From NCBI GenBank assembly GCA_021785935.1, contig JAJYOG010000012.1, forward strand, positions 1 to 44,606: a stretch of 44,606 bases of DNA, read 5' to 3'. Shown piece after piece: positions 7,750 to 15,695 of this stretch. The translations under genes were made by a program, and so were the position numbers. The notes below the pieces were generated by a model. The model saw nothing but the letters and a program-made list of their open reading frames with translations, made no database searches and was not told where the DNA came from. This DNA is from Actinomycetes bacterium. GTDB taxonomy: Bacteria > Actinomycetota > Thermoleophilia > BMS3ABIN01. Numbering within the stretch: the first letter of the stretch is position 1; each line of letters opens with the position of its first letter.

Positions 7750-8892
7750 TTAATATGAACCGGCGGTGCTGGGAACTGTCAGCCCGCTCACATCGGGAAC
7801 CGTCACAGTGCCGCTGCTACCCGATGTTCCCGTGCCCAGGCTGCTACCTCCAAGCGCACCGCCCAGAAGGCCGGCGCCAGAGAACAGGTCACTCAGTTTC
7901 AGGATATTGCCTTCTGGCTTGGTAATGTTCATATCCTTGTTGAAGTCGGATCTTATCATGGTAATTGACAACGTTACCGTACCAGTGCTCGACGCGGCCC
8001 CGCCGGTATCTGCGCCCATAATGCTGCTGGCGGCGCCAGCAGCGACAGCCGGATCAAGCTCGAGACCAATCTTGATCTGGTTTATGTTGTTTTCCTTATC
8101 GATCCACAGCTCAATCGTTTTTGTCTTGAACATCTGGCCCAGCTGATTTCTTCCCGCATCAACTGCCCCGGAAGCTGCCCCGCCGCCGCAATCGCGCCCG
8201 GCGTTGGAAAACTCCGCAAGCATCTGATCCAGATTGAGATTGGCCTTGAAATGCTGCGTATCGACACCATTGATGCTTTCTCCTGAGAGTTCCTGGATAT
8301 CGGTCATGATCTTGGTGGCGCCGAAACGGTTGGTGTCCTTGAGGGCATTAAGGACGCAACTCATATCCACATTACCGGCACTGGAGGCGGCTGAGCCCAT
8401 TCCACCGGCGAGGCCGCTGGCGAGGCCGCTGGCCGCCGAAGCGTCAGTTTGATACCAGAGCCCACCCAGATTGACATAGGCTTTGTCCTCAAGCAACACA
8501 AACTGAATACCCTGCGCATTGGTTAACAATCCGCCGATCAGGTCAACCTCTGACCCCGTCGAGCTGTCGGTGGACAGTGAACCGCTAAGGCCCTTCAGGA
8601 TCGCATCGAGCCCCTCGAACTTGACGGTGCCCTGGGTTTTCGGTTTAGAGCCACGGAGATCTACATCCGCGCCGCCAGAGATGCCAAGCGAATATGAAGG
8701 TTGGCTGGGATCACCCTTGCTATCAACTCTCAAATCGTAATCAGTATGAAAAGTTTTGGTATCCGCGGACTTGGAAATGGCGCTATCGATTTTCGATTCG
8801 CTGCCGCCGCCGCATCCTGTAGCGATAATGGCAGAAAAAAGTAATACCGCGCAAAGCCCGGTTCCGAGCAGCAAAGCAACTGTTTTCTTCAT
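7750..8892 (-). CDS. LppX/LprAFG-like lipoprotein
   Basis: A 380-residue exported lipoprotein: signal peptide with lipobox ATGC, lipidated Cys27, then a Gly-rich spacer. Residues about 35-320 resemble the LppX/LprAFG fold: repeated hydrophobic strands, IDKENNINQIKIGLEL and SGESINGVDTQHFKANLN segments. Mycobacterial members carry lipids or glycolipids to the outer envelope. The C-terminal 50 residues are low-complexity Gly/Ser/Thr. A strong RBS (AAGGGGAG) precedes the ATG, and a sigma-70-like promoter and a terminator bracket the gene, so it appears monocistronic. The family call is from pattern and architecture, and ligand specificity is unknown. Confidence 0.75.
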   Translation of the reverse strand: MKKTVALLLGTGLCAVLLFSAIIATGCGGGSESKIDSAISKSADTKTFHTDYDLRVDSKGDPSQPSYSLGISGGADVDLRGSKPKTQGTVKFEGLDAILKGLSGSLSTDSSTGSEVDLIGGLLTNAQGIQFVLLEDKAYVNLGGLWYQTDASAASGLASGLAGGMGSAASSAGNVDMSCVLNALKDTNRFGATKIMTDIQELSGESINGVDTQHFKANLNLDQMLAEFSNAGRDCGGGAASGAVDAGRNQLGQMFKTKTIELWIDKENNINQIKIGLELDPAVAAGAASSIMGADTGGAASSTGTVTLSITMIRSDFNKDMNITKPEGNILKLSDLFSGAGLLGGALGGSSLGTGTSGSSGTVTVPDVSGLTVPSTAGSY

Positions 8893-8927
8893 GGTCTCCC
8901 CTTTGTCTGTAGCCGATACAGGGACAT

Positions 8928-8955
8928 CCTATATATTGCCGGCGCTTGATGGCAA
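8928..8955 (-). promoter_or_regulatory. Sigma-70-type promoter for the lipoprotein gene
   Basis: On the minus strand TTGCCA (complement of 8950-8955, five of six to consensus) and TATAGG (complement of 8928-8933) are 16 bases apart. Transcription would begin about 30 bases before the start codon at 8892. Confidence 0.45.
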
Positions 8956-9108
8956 TCGGGATTTGCCGAATTCTGCCGCGGTGCCGGACGGGTTTGGATT
9001 CGGAAGCCGCCTTGCGATGAAGCCAGGGATTTGGATACAGTACCTTAACCTCAACATCGGGCTCCGGGACCAGCGTGCGAGCCTCGCCCATCTCATGAAA
9101 TCAGGCAG

Positions 9109-10332
9109 ATGAACATACTCCAGGTCGTACGCCAGTATTTACCCAGCACCGGGGGAATGGAAACGTACGTCTCCAGCCTCTCCCGGCGGCTGTCCGACCG
9201 CGGCCACAAATCAGATGTGGCCACCCTGGATTACCTTTTCAAGACGAACGAGCCGCTCCCTCATTTCGAACGCATCGATGACATTGATGTTATCCGGCTG
9301 CCGTCTTCGGGCAATCCTAGATACTTTTTCGCGCCGCGCCTGATGGAGCTGGCGCCGCGTTACGATGTCATCCATGTGCACGGGGTGGATTTCTTCGTCG
9401 ACCTGCTCGGCGCCTGCAAAGGGATGCATGAAAGGCCGGTGGTGCTGTCCACCCACGGGGGTTTCTTTCACACGCCATGGTTCCCGGCGCTCAAGAGTGC
9501 TTTCTTTCAAACGGTGACGCGGTTTTCCCTGCGTGGCATCGACCGCGTCATCGCCTCTAGCCCCAAGGATGAAAAACTGTTCTCGCGGATCTGCCGGAAT
9601 GTGACCCTGGTGGATAACGGCATCGACTATGACGTGTTCGCGGCAGTGGAAAAACCGCCATCATTATTTGAGCCGGCGAGTGTGTTTGAGGCGGCGGAGG
9701 CTGGCGGCGGCGATGCCCGGGGCACAGGCAGCGCAGGAGGCGCAGGAGGTACAGTCGGCGCCAAGCTGGTTTTCGTCGGCCGCATCTCCAAGAACAAGCG
9801 GGTCGACCGGCTGCTGGAGATACTGGCGCGGTTGCGGGCCGAGCGCCCCGGTGTAACTCTCACCGTCATTGGTCCGGATTGGGAAGGCCTGCAGCCCGGT
9901 CTGCAGGAACAGGCGGCGGCGCTGGGAATAAGCGAAGCAGTTACATTCAAGGGAGTGCTGCCGCAAGACAAGATGCTTGATGAACTGGCGTCGGCGAAAC
10001 TGTTCGTTTCCGCTTCGGAGTATGAGGCCTTCGGACTGTCGACCGTCGAAGCCATGGCAACCGGCACCGTTCCCGCGGTCAGCAACATTCCCGCATTTAT
10101 GGGATTGGTTGAGGATGGTAAAACCGGATTTATTCTGGACTTTGATGACCCGGCCGCGGCGGCCGCGAAGATACGGGAAGCTCTTGAGTTGCCCGGAGTC
10201 ACATCGAAAGAAATGAGCGACGCCGCCCGGAGGGCGGCGTCGCAGCACGACTGGGATAAAGTTATCGGCCGCATAATCAATATCTATGAAGAAGTGCTGG
10301 CAGGTCATGAAAGGAGTGCTGGCGGGTCATGA
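9109..10332 (+). CDS. Glycosyltransferase family 4 (GT-B fold)
   Basis: A 407-residue GT4 enzyme. The N-terminal Rossmann half has the family opening with STGGMETYV (residues 14-22) and DVIHVHG. The C-terminal half has VFVGRISKNKRVDRLLE and the EX7E-type motif in SEYEAFGLSTVEAMATG. It would transfer a sugar from a nucleotide donor to a growing glycan at the cytoplasmic membrane face. Between the halves (about residues 193-217) is a Gly/Ala-rich low-complexity linker longer than usual. The RBS is weak. Its stop overlaps the next ATG by four bases, within a 22-bp tandem duplication that extends the C-terminus. First gene of a polysaccharide region; acceptor and donor cannot be told. Confidence 0.88.
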   Translation: MNILQVVRQYLPSTGGMETYVSSLSRRLSDRGHKSDVATLDYLFKTNEPLPHFERIDDIDVIRLPSSGNPRYFFAPRLMELAPRYDVIHVHGVDFFVDLLGACKGMHERPVVLSTHGGFFHTPWFPALKSAFFQTVTRFSLRGIDRVIASSPKDEKLFSRICRNVTLVDNGIDYDVFAAVEKPPSLFEPASVFEAAEAGGGDARGTGSAGGAGGTVGAKLVFVGRISKNKRVDRLLEILARLRAERPGVTLTVIGPDWEGLQPGLQEQAAALGISEAVTFKGVLPQDKMLDELASAKLFVSASEYEAFGLSTVEAMATGTVPAVSNIPAFMGLVEDGKTGFILDFDDPAAAAAKIREALELPGVTSKEMSDAARRAASQHDWDKVIGRIINIYEEVLAGHERSAGGS

Positions 10333-10337
10333 ACGGC
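10294..10337 (+). repeat. 22-bp tandem duplication at a gene junction
   Basis: 10294-10315 and 10316-10337 are near-identical copies beginning GTGCTGGC and containing GGTCATGAA (differences at three positions). Because 22 is not a multiple of three, the second copy is read in another frame. It supplies the GT4 stop and the ATG at 10329 for the next gene; the first copy carries another ATG at 10307. Confidence 0.9.
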
Positions 10338-11093
10338 GCTGAAAGCGAAATGAAATTCGGGTCGCTCGAAGTGCTCGGTGTCCGTGTGGACCGGGTCGAT
10401 TCCTTGCACGCGCTCAAAGCTATCGCCTCCTTCCTGAACACACCCGGATGCAAGCAGGTGGTAACGCTTAATCCCGAATATGTGATGCGGGCCGGCGAGG
10501 ACCTTGAGCTCAAACGGCTCATCAACGCCAGCGAGCTGATAGTCCCCGACGGCACCGGCATCGTCTGGGCTTCGCGGCTGTCGGGGCAACCGCTCAAGGA
10601 CAGGGTGACCGGCTCCAACCTGCTTCCGGAGATCGCCCGACTCTGCGCGGCGCGCGGCGAGAGCCTCTTTCTGTTGGGCGGCAGGCCGGACGTAGCTGAA
10701 CTGACCGCGGCAAAACTCCTTGAACAAAATCCTGCGCTTGAAATAGCGGGTGTCAGCAGTAACGATCCCGATGATTCCCTTGACCCACAAACCATCGCCG
10801 AGATCAACGACTCGGGTGCGACGATCCTGGCGGTGGCCTACGGCTGCCCCAAGCAGGATTTCTGGATCGATAAAAATCGCGGGGATCTGACCAGCGTACG
10901 TGTCGCCATCGGCGTCGGCGGATCCTTCGACTTTGTCTCCGGACAGATCCCGCGGGCGCCAGTGATCATGCAAAAGCTGGGACTGGAGTGGCTCTTCCGT
11001 CTGTGGCTGGAGCCGGAGCGGGCGCGCCGGATGGCGGCACTACCGAGGTTCGCTGTGAACGTACTAAAGTCGCGCGGAAATAGCGAAGCCTGA
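10329..11093 (+). CDS. WecG/TagA/CpsF family glycosyltransferase (GT26)
   Basis: A 254-residue enzyme with the family hallmarks VVTLNPEYVMRA (residues about 39-50), IVPDGTGIVWASRL and RVTGSNLLPEIA, then GESLFLLGG and the conserved VAIGVGGSFDFVSGQIPRAP block near residue 200. TagA/WecG enzymes add ManNAc or ManNAcA to undecaprenyl-PP-GlcNAc, an early membrane-proximal step in teichoic acid linkage units, ECA and capsules. The TGA of the preceding GT4 overlaps this ATG (ATGA), with AAAGGAG 12 bases upstream. It probably makes the primer glycan of the polysaccharide whose other genes lie to the right. The exact sugar cannot be read from sequence. Confidence 0.88.
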   Translation: MNGAESEMKFGSLEVLGVRVDRVDSLHALKAIASFLNTPGCKQVVTLNPEYVMRAGEDLELKRLINASELIVPDGTGIVWASRLSGQPLKDRVTGSNLLPEIARLCAARGESLFLLGGRPDVAELTAAKLLEQNPALEIAGVSSNDPDDSLDPQTIAEINDSGATILAVAYGCPKQDFWIDKNRGDLTSVRVAIGVGGSFDFVSGQIPRAPVIMQKLGLEWLFRLWLEPERARRMAALPRFAVNVLKSRGNSEA

Positions 11094-11128
11094 TTCAAGC
11101 GCTGACTTCGGGTTAGGCGCGATCTTGA

Positions 11129-12118
11129 TCAAGCGCGGCTGGCGCGAATCCTTGTCGCCAACCTGGCTATGCCGGCTGCTGCAAGCAACACCACTGAGAG
11201 GATGACGGCGGCCAGATAGACCGAGTAGACCGGATCCAGTATTCCAGACGCCAGTGGTTTCATGACCTGACGCAGAAGCTGCTCCTGCCCCGCTACCAGA
11301 CCCCCGCTATCCGGCAGCCAGTTGTTAAAGGCGCCTCTGGTAAAAACAAGGAGCAGGAAAGGGCCCCAGCTGGCGATCGCCAGGCTAATTCCCGGGCTGA
11401 TCATCTTGCCGAATCTCCGGCTGAAAATAATGTAAGGGATGCCGAGCGCCGCCAGCAAAACCGTCAGCACCGCCAGGATTCCTCCCAACGCCTGGTGCAC
11501 GCCGCCGCTAAAAAATTTGAGCGGGATCGTGTAGAACTTGAGCATTGTCTTCGTCCCCTGAGCCGGTCCCTCCGACTGTCCCATGGGGCCGGTGCCGAAG
11601 GTGCTTCCATCAGGCGATACTGAGCCGTTGGCTATAGTGCCGTCGTCAGGCGAAGGCGGCAGGACGGGGCCATTCGGGATGGCGTCTATCTCAGCATCAA
11701 GCGCCGACGGATTTTCATAGACGGTCTGGGCAAAATCGGGGCTCTGCAGGAAGTTGGTCATACCCGGCGCGACGGTAGTGGTATCCCCCATGAACTGCTG
11801 CTCCGCGAGGATTGGTTCATTGGCAGCCGCGATCGTCTGCTGGGCATTGTCGCTGGCGGTAGCCATGAACATCGCCAGAACCGCTACGGTCAGTGCGAGG
11901 ATAACGGTGAACGGGATTCCAAACAGCCATTTGAGGTCGATGCGCCAGTGACGTATGTTGTCGCCGCCGTTGGTTCCAAAATCGGTAGTCACACCGTCAG
12001 CAGTTGCTGGCACTGAGGATGGGACCGGAGATATCGCAGGAGGCGCGGGTTTGGGCTTCGGTGTGGGCTCAACGCCTCCGCTGGCTGGAAGATGATGAAT
12101 ACTTGCTCCGGAACCCAT
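11129..12118 (-). CDS. Uncharacterised membrane protein with Pro-rich N-terminus
   Basis: I do not recognise a family. The 329-residue protein starts with a Pro/Thr/Gly-rich cytoplasmic segment (about residues 1-55), then a membrane helix (about 68-90), a roughly 100-residue hydrophilic loop with Asp/Pro/Gly-rich sequence, and three further helices (about 208-230, 240-262 and 300-322). The topology suggests a sensor or a small accessory membrane protein, but no catalytic motif is seen. It lies downstream of tRNA-Gly on the same strand and converges with the tagA-like gene, 35 bases from its end. The palindrome CTTGATCAAG at 11124-11133 overlaps its stop codon. Confidence 0.6.
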   Translation of the reverse strand: MGSGASIHHLPASGGVEPTPKPKPAPPAISPVPSSVPATADGVTTDFGTNGGDNIRHWRIDLKWLFGIPFTVILALTVAVLAMFMATASDNAQQTIAAANEPILAEQQFMGDTTTVAPGMTNFLQSPDFAQTVYENPSALDAEIDAIPNGPVLPPSPDDGTIANGSVSPDGSTFGTGPMGQSEGPAQGTKTMLKFYTIPLKFFSGGVHQALGGILAVLTVLLAALGIPYIIFSRRFGKMISPGISLAIASWGPFLLLVFTRGAFNNWLPDSGGLVAGQEQLLRQVMKPLASGILDPVYSVYLAAVILSVVLLAAAGIARLATRIRASRA

Positions 12119-12277
12119 GTCTGCCCCCTAACGAGTGAAAATAGCCCAATTTCAGATGAAAAACAGATGCATTAAATGAGTCGGCGAAAAGGGGGTGGGG
12201 CAAGAGGAGAGGTGTTGGCCATACTTAACTTTGGTGAAAAGATTTCGGGATTAGTTTGACAATGTAAATCTAAAATT
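12119..12277. other. Intergenic, no gene seen
   Basis: This 159-bp gap lies between the membrane-protein start and tRNA-Gly. With the tRNA and the REP-like element it forms a 335-bp stretch without protein genes. It is A+T-rich near the tRNA; no convincing promoter or terminator was found. Confidence 0.4.
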
Positions 12278-12353
12278 TGGAGCGGATGACGGGATTCGAA
12301 CCCGCGATCTTCGGCTTGGGAAGCCGACGCGTTACCAACTACGCCACATCCGC
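12278..12353 (-). tRNA. tRNA-Gly (anticodon CCC)
   Basis: Read on the minus strand, the cloverleaf is complete. Acceptor GCGGATG pairs with CATCCGC. The D arm is GCG-TAGTTGGTAA-CGC. Anticodon stem TCGGC/GCCGA encloses the loop TTCCCAA with anticodon CCC, reading GGG glycine codons. The T arm GCGGG-TTCGAAT-CCCGT follows. A discriminator T and CCA are encoded (complement of 12278-12281). Confidence 0.97.
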
Positions 12354-12363
12354 CAGTTGTTCC

Positions 12364-12450
12364 CTGGGGACATGATTATTCGTGTCCCCAGTCCAATCAA
12401 TGTGTCCTAGATCCGCGGAGCTTGTGAAAATAATTAAGTATTGTGTCCCC
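12364..12450 (-). repeat. REP-like element with GGGGACAC motifs
   Basis: CTGGGGACA (12364-12372) and TGTCCCCAG (12383-12391) form a perfect 9-bp inverted repeat with a 10-base loop. A further copy of the GGGGACAC motif, in CGGGGACACAATACTTAATT, is read on the minus strand up to 12451. A degenerate copy (AGGACACA) lies between. From memory, this motif pair commonly flanks REP-associated Y1 transposases (RAYT); no transposase is present, so this would be a non-autonomous relic. It sits between tRNA-Gly and the decarboxylase gene and touches that gene's stop codon. Confidence 0.6.
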
Positions 12451-12453
12451 GAA

Positions 12454-13416
12454 TTAGAAGGTGCCTTCTTCCTCGAAATACACCTTGAACCACTCGACCG
12501 TCTGCTTGAGGCCGTCCTCGACCGGAATGGTCGGTTCCCAGCCCGTCAGCTTCTTGGCCAGCGTGATGTCAGGCTTGCGGCGCTTGGGATCATCCGTCGG
12601 CAGTGACTGATAGATGACCTCGCTCTTGCTGCAGATCAGCTTGATGATGATTTCCGCCAGCTGCTCGATCGTATATTCCGAAGGGTTGCCGAGATTTACC
12701 GGCCCGTGGTAATCGCTCATCATCACCCGGAAGATGCCTTCCACCAGGTCCGATACATAACAGAAACTGCGCGTCTGGCTGCCATCCCCGAAAACGGTTA
12801 GATGCTTGTCCTCCAGCGCCTGCCTGATAAACGTCGGAACCGCCCGGCCGTCGTACGGGCGCATACGGGGTCCATACGTGTTGAATAGCCTCACTATGCG
12901 CGTGTCCACGCCCTGCTGACGGTGGTATGCCATCGTTGTCGTCTCGGCATACCGCTTGGCCTCGTCGTAGACGCTCCTCGGCCCGATGGGATTGACGTTT
13001 CCCCAGTAATCCTCCGTCTGGGGATGCACCTCGGGGTCTCCATAGACCTCGGATGTGGACGTCAGCAGGAACCGCGCCCGCTTCCACTTGGCCAGACCGA
13101 TAGCGTTGCGCGTGCCCACCGCTCCAACCTTCAGCGTGTGCAGGGGAATCTGCAGATAATCGATGGGGCTGGCCGGGCTCGCCAGGTGATAAACGAAGTC
13201 GACCTCACCCGGAATATCGATAAAGCTGGTGATATCGACGTTCATGTAGACGAAATCGTCGCTGCCGATGTGCTCGAGATTGCGCAGGGTGCCGGTGTTG
13301 AGATTGTCGAGACCGAAGACCCTGTGGCCCTTCGCCAGCAGGTAATCGCACAGATGGGATCCTATAAAACCGGCCGCGCCGGTTACAACTGAGACTTTCT
13401 GACGTTCCTTGGCCAA
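12454..13416 (-). CDS. UDP-glucuronate decarboxylase (UDP-xylose synthase-like SDR)
   Basis: A 320-residue extended SDR. The NAD-binding motif [10 protein letters not shown] lies at residues 13-22. The UXS-type [10 protein letters not shown] follows at about 77-86, then the catalytic [10 protein letters not shown] with [11 protein letters not shown] (Tyr-x3-Lys) and [13 protein letters not shown]. These blocks are characteristic of UDP-glucuronate decarboxylases, which convert UDP-GlcA to UDP-xylose, rather than of 4-epimerases or dTDP-glucose dehydratases. The start is TTG, with AGGAGG five bases upstream; an out-of-frame ATG lies between. It would supply pentose donor to the glycosyltransferases around it. 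The stop abuts the REP-like element. Confidence 0.87.
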   Translation of the reverse strand: MAKERQKVSVVTGAAGFIGSHLCDYLLAKGHRVFGLDNLNTGTLRNLEHIGSDDFVYMNVDITSFIDIPGEVDFVYHLASPASPIDYLQIPLHTLKVGAVGTRNAIGLAKWKRARFLLTSTSEVYGDPEVHPQTEDYWGNVNPIGPRSVYDEAKRYAETTTMAYHRQQGVDTRIVRLFNTYGPRMRPYDGRAVPTFIRQALEDKHLTVFGDGSQTRSFCYVSDLVEGIFRVMMSDYHGPVNLGNPSEYTIEQLAEIIIKLICSKSEVIYQSLPTDDPKRRKPDITLAKKLTGWEPTIPVEDGLKQTVEWFKVYFEEEGTF

Positions 13417-13492
13417 TGCATCCTCCTGGTGGGTTAGCTCGCGTAAAGGACAAAGGCCCCCGTGGCAGCCGTTTCGCCGCCTTCGCTTTTTC

Positions 13493-13500
13493 TATAGAAT
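13493..13500 (+). promoter_or_regulatory. Possible -10 element for the 13.5-17.7 kb operon
   Basis: TATAGAAT, in an A+T-rich pocket, precedes the first gene of the plus-strand arm. The matching -35 (TTTCGC near 13472) is poor. Transcription from it would start near 13507. Confidence 0.35.
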
Positions 13501-13518
13501 AATCTCATATTTTATCCG

Positions 13519-13971
13519 TTGTTACTAACAGCGCGGGCAAGCGCTCGCGGCCACGGGAGGACCGTTCTGAGCAGAATCCAAGTAGTCGGACTGGCGGTGG
13601 CGCTGATCCTGTTCCTCTTCCTTTTCCAGCTAATTCGCAAGAAGAAGCTCAAGGAGCAGTACTCGCTGCTATGGTTCCTGGTCGTGGCCGTGGTCTTCCT
13701 ACTCGCCATCTGGGACCGGCCGCTGACCTGGATCAGCGAGACCACCGGCATCCAGCTGCCCTCTAACACGCTCTTTTTACTGGCGATCCTGTTCCTTTCG
13801 GGGATGGCGCTGCACTTCTCGCTGCTGGTCTCACGCCTGACCGATCAGAGCACGATGCTGGCCCAGAAGCTGGCCCAGCTCGACCGGGACCTTCGAAAAC
13901 AGCAGGAGCAGCAGGATGAAGAATCTAGCCATGGACGGAGCCATGAAGGCGCCTCCGATGCTCGTGACTGA
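13519..13971 (+). CDS. DUF2304 family membrane protein
   Basis: A small membrane protein with two or three helices (RIQVVGLAVALILFLFLFQLI, ALIWDRPL-type loop, LFLLAILFLSGMALHFSLLV) and a Gln/Asp-rich coiled tail (LAQLDRDLRKQQEQQDEE). This is the DUF2304 pattern, usually encoded with polyisoprenyl-phosphate GT2 enzymes and glycan genes. The outer TTG at 13519 has no RBS. A CTG at 13567, six bases after GGGAGG (13555-13560), would give a protein beginning directly at the first helix and looks the more natural start; no ATG or GTG is available. Its 3' end overlaps the next gene by 56 bases. Confidence 0.75.
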   Translation: MLLTARASARGHGRTVLSRIQVVGLAVALILFLFLFQLIRKKKLKEQYSLLWFLVVAVVFLLAIWDRPLTWISETTGIQLPSNTLFLLAILFLSGMALHFSLLVSRLTDQSTMLAQKLAQLDRDLRKQQEQQDEESSHGRSHEGASDARD

Positions 13972-14989
13972 CCAGGCGCCGGAGCCAACCTCGGCGGGCA
14001 CCGGGTTCGCCGGCCGCCTGAAAGCACTCACGCGCTCGCGGATCCTGCGGATCGCGGTGAGCGTACTGCTGCTGGCCTTCCTGCTTTCGAGGATGGACCT
14101 GGCGCAGCTGGCCGATACGCTGAGGGGAATCGATCCGGGGCTGCTGGCCGTCGGCGTCCTCATCTTCCTGATCTGCAACATGGTCAGCGTCTTCAAGTGG
14201 CGGGTGATCGTCCGGACGCAGGGAACCCCGGTCTCGTATTTCTACCTGACTTCCCTCTTCTATATTGGCCTCTTTTTCAACAATTTTCTGCCCTCGAACA
14301 TTGGCGGCGACGTCGTCAGGACCTGGAAGCTTTCCAAGGTTACCGGCAAGCCCGTGGAAGCCGTGAGTTCAGTCGTGCTCGACCGGGCCAGTTCGACCTT
14401 TGCCCTGCTGCTCATCGCCATCGTGCCAGCGCTGTTCGAGCTGCGGCTGCTGGGAGCGCGGGTCGCCGCTCTGATAATCGCCATGTTTGTCGTCTCAGTC
14501 GTAGCGATCGTGCTTCTCGCCAACGAGCGGGCGGTGTTGTGGCTGGGAAGATTTCGTTTATTTCGTAGCGATGCTTTCGGCATCAGGGGGCACATAAAAA
14601 ATTTCTATTACTCGCTCTACAAATTCGGGGATCACAAGGGAGCACTGGGGATCGTCTTCGGCTGCTCGCTCGCGTATCAGGCCCTGCACATCACGACCAT
14701 ATATTTTCTGGCGATGTCCCTGGGGATCCATCTTCCCGTCGTTTACTTTTTCCTCTTCATCCCCATTGTTATTGTCGTGGGCCTGATCCCGATCTCCCTG
14801 AACGGCCTCGGCATGCGCGAGGGCGCCTGGGTGCTTTTATTCGGGCAGGTCGGGCTGTCGTCGGCCGAAGCCTTTTCGATGTCCATCCTCAGCTACATCG
14901 TCGTCGCCGTCGTCAGCCTGGCGGGCGGCATCTTTTATCTCTTCGATCGCGCCGCGCCGGCGCCGCAGGGAGACGCGAGCCATGGATAA
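13916..14989 (+). CDS. Lysylphosphatidylglycerol synthase-type transmembrane protein
   Basis: A 357-residue polytopic protein of the LPG_synthase_TM/UPF0104 family. It has about eight helices after a 45-residue cytoplasmic tail, with the family hallmarks FFNNFLPSNIGGDVVR (about residues 121-136), VVLDRASS and PISLNGLGMREGAW. Some relatives are lipid flippases fused to aminoacyl-PG synthase; this one has only the membrane part, as is common in glycan clusters (AglD-like contexts). The ATG has GGAG upstream. Overlap with the genes on both sides (56 and 8 bases) indicates one operon. It may move a lipid-linked sugar across the membrane, which is inference from context. Confidence 0.82.
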   Translation: MKNLAMDGAMKAPPMLVTDQAPEPTSAGTGFAGRLKALTRSRILRIAVSVLLLAFLLSRMDLAQLADTLRGIDPGLLAVGVLIFLICNMVSVFKWRVIVRTQGTPVSYFYLTSLFYIGLFFNNFLPSNIGGDVVRTWKLSKVTGKPVEAVSSVVLDRASSTFALLLIAIVPALFELRLLGARVAALIIAMFVVSVVAIVLLANERAVLWLGRFRLFRSDAFGIRGHIKNFYYSLYKFGDHKGALGIVFGCSLAYQALHITTIYFLAMSLGIHLPVVYFFLFIPIVIVVGLIPISLNGLGMREGAWVLLFGQVGLSSAEAFSMSILSYIVVAVVSLAGGIFYLFDRAAPAPQGDASHG

Positions 14990-15695
14990 ACCCCGCATCC
15001 TGATTATCATTCCCGCGCATAATGAGGCAGCGAGCCTTGCCGGCGTCATTCGCGAAATTCGCTCCGCAGTCGAAGCCGACATCGTTGTCGTTAATGACCA
15101 CTCCACCGACGACACCGCCGCGGTCGCTCTGAGAGAAAATGTCGAGCTTTTAAGCTTGCCGTTCAACGTCGGCATCGGTGGCACCATGCAGACCGGTTTT
15201 AAATTCGCCTGCCGTGAGGGTTACGAGGTCGCCGTGCAGGTGGACGGCGACGGCCAGCACGATCCTTCCGAGTTGCCGGTAATTTTGGGGCCGGTGCTTG
15301 CCGGTGAATACGATCTGGTCGTCGGCTCCCGTTACCTGGAGCCCGGAAATTATAAAGGCGCCGCCGGCCGGCGCGTTGGCACCGCCATTTTCTCCAGGCT
15401 GCTTTCACTGATGACCCGCGAGCATGTCACCGACGGCACCTCGGGCTTCCGGGCGATCGATCGCGAACTGATAGAAATCTTCGCGCGCGATTATCCGCGC
15501 GACTATCCGGAAGTGGAGGCGATCCTTCTGGCGCACAAGGCCCGGAAACGGATCATGGAGGCGCCGGTGCATATGCGGCAGCGCGGCGGCGGGCGTTCCT
15601 CCATCAACACCTTTCGCTCTGTCTATTACATGGTGAAGGTTCTGCTGGCGCTCATGGTAGTGGCGACCCGCAAGCGGGCACAGGGTTCACAATGA
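14982..15695 (+). CDS. Glycosyltransferase family 2, DPM1-like
   Basis: A 237-residue GT-A enzyme. It opens with RILIIIPAHNEAASLAGVI, then VVNDHSTDDT and the metal/nucleotide site VDGDGQHDP (about residues 87-95), followed by LVVGSRYL and a GTSGFRAIDR block. This is the signature of polyprenyl-phosphate mannosyl/glucosyltransferase-like GT2 proteins without C-terminal membrane helices. With the adjacent DUF2304 and LPG-synthase-type proteins it forms the usual trio that makes and handles a polyprenyl-linked sugar. Start and stop overlap neighbours by eight and four bases. Confidence 0.87.
   Translation: MDKPRILIIIPAHNEAASLAGVIREIRSAVEADIVVVNDHSTDDTAAVALRENVELLSLPFNVGIGGTMQTGFKFACREGYEVAVQVDGDGQHDPSELPVILGPVLAGEYDLVVGSRYLEPGNYKGAAGRRVGTAIFSRLLSLMTREHVTDGTSGFRAIDRELIEIFARDYPRDYPEVEAILLAHKARKRIMEAPVHMRQRGGGRSSINTFRSVYYMVKVLLALMVVATRKRAQGSQ

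Noticed and set aside
9627-10308. Two long minus-strand frames opposite the GT4 gene
   Set aside because: High-G+C antisense frames without domains. The plus strand encodes an intact glycosyltransferase.
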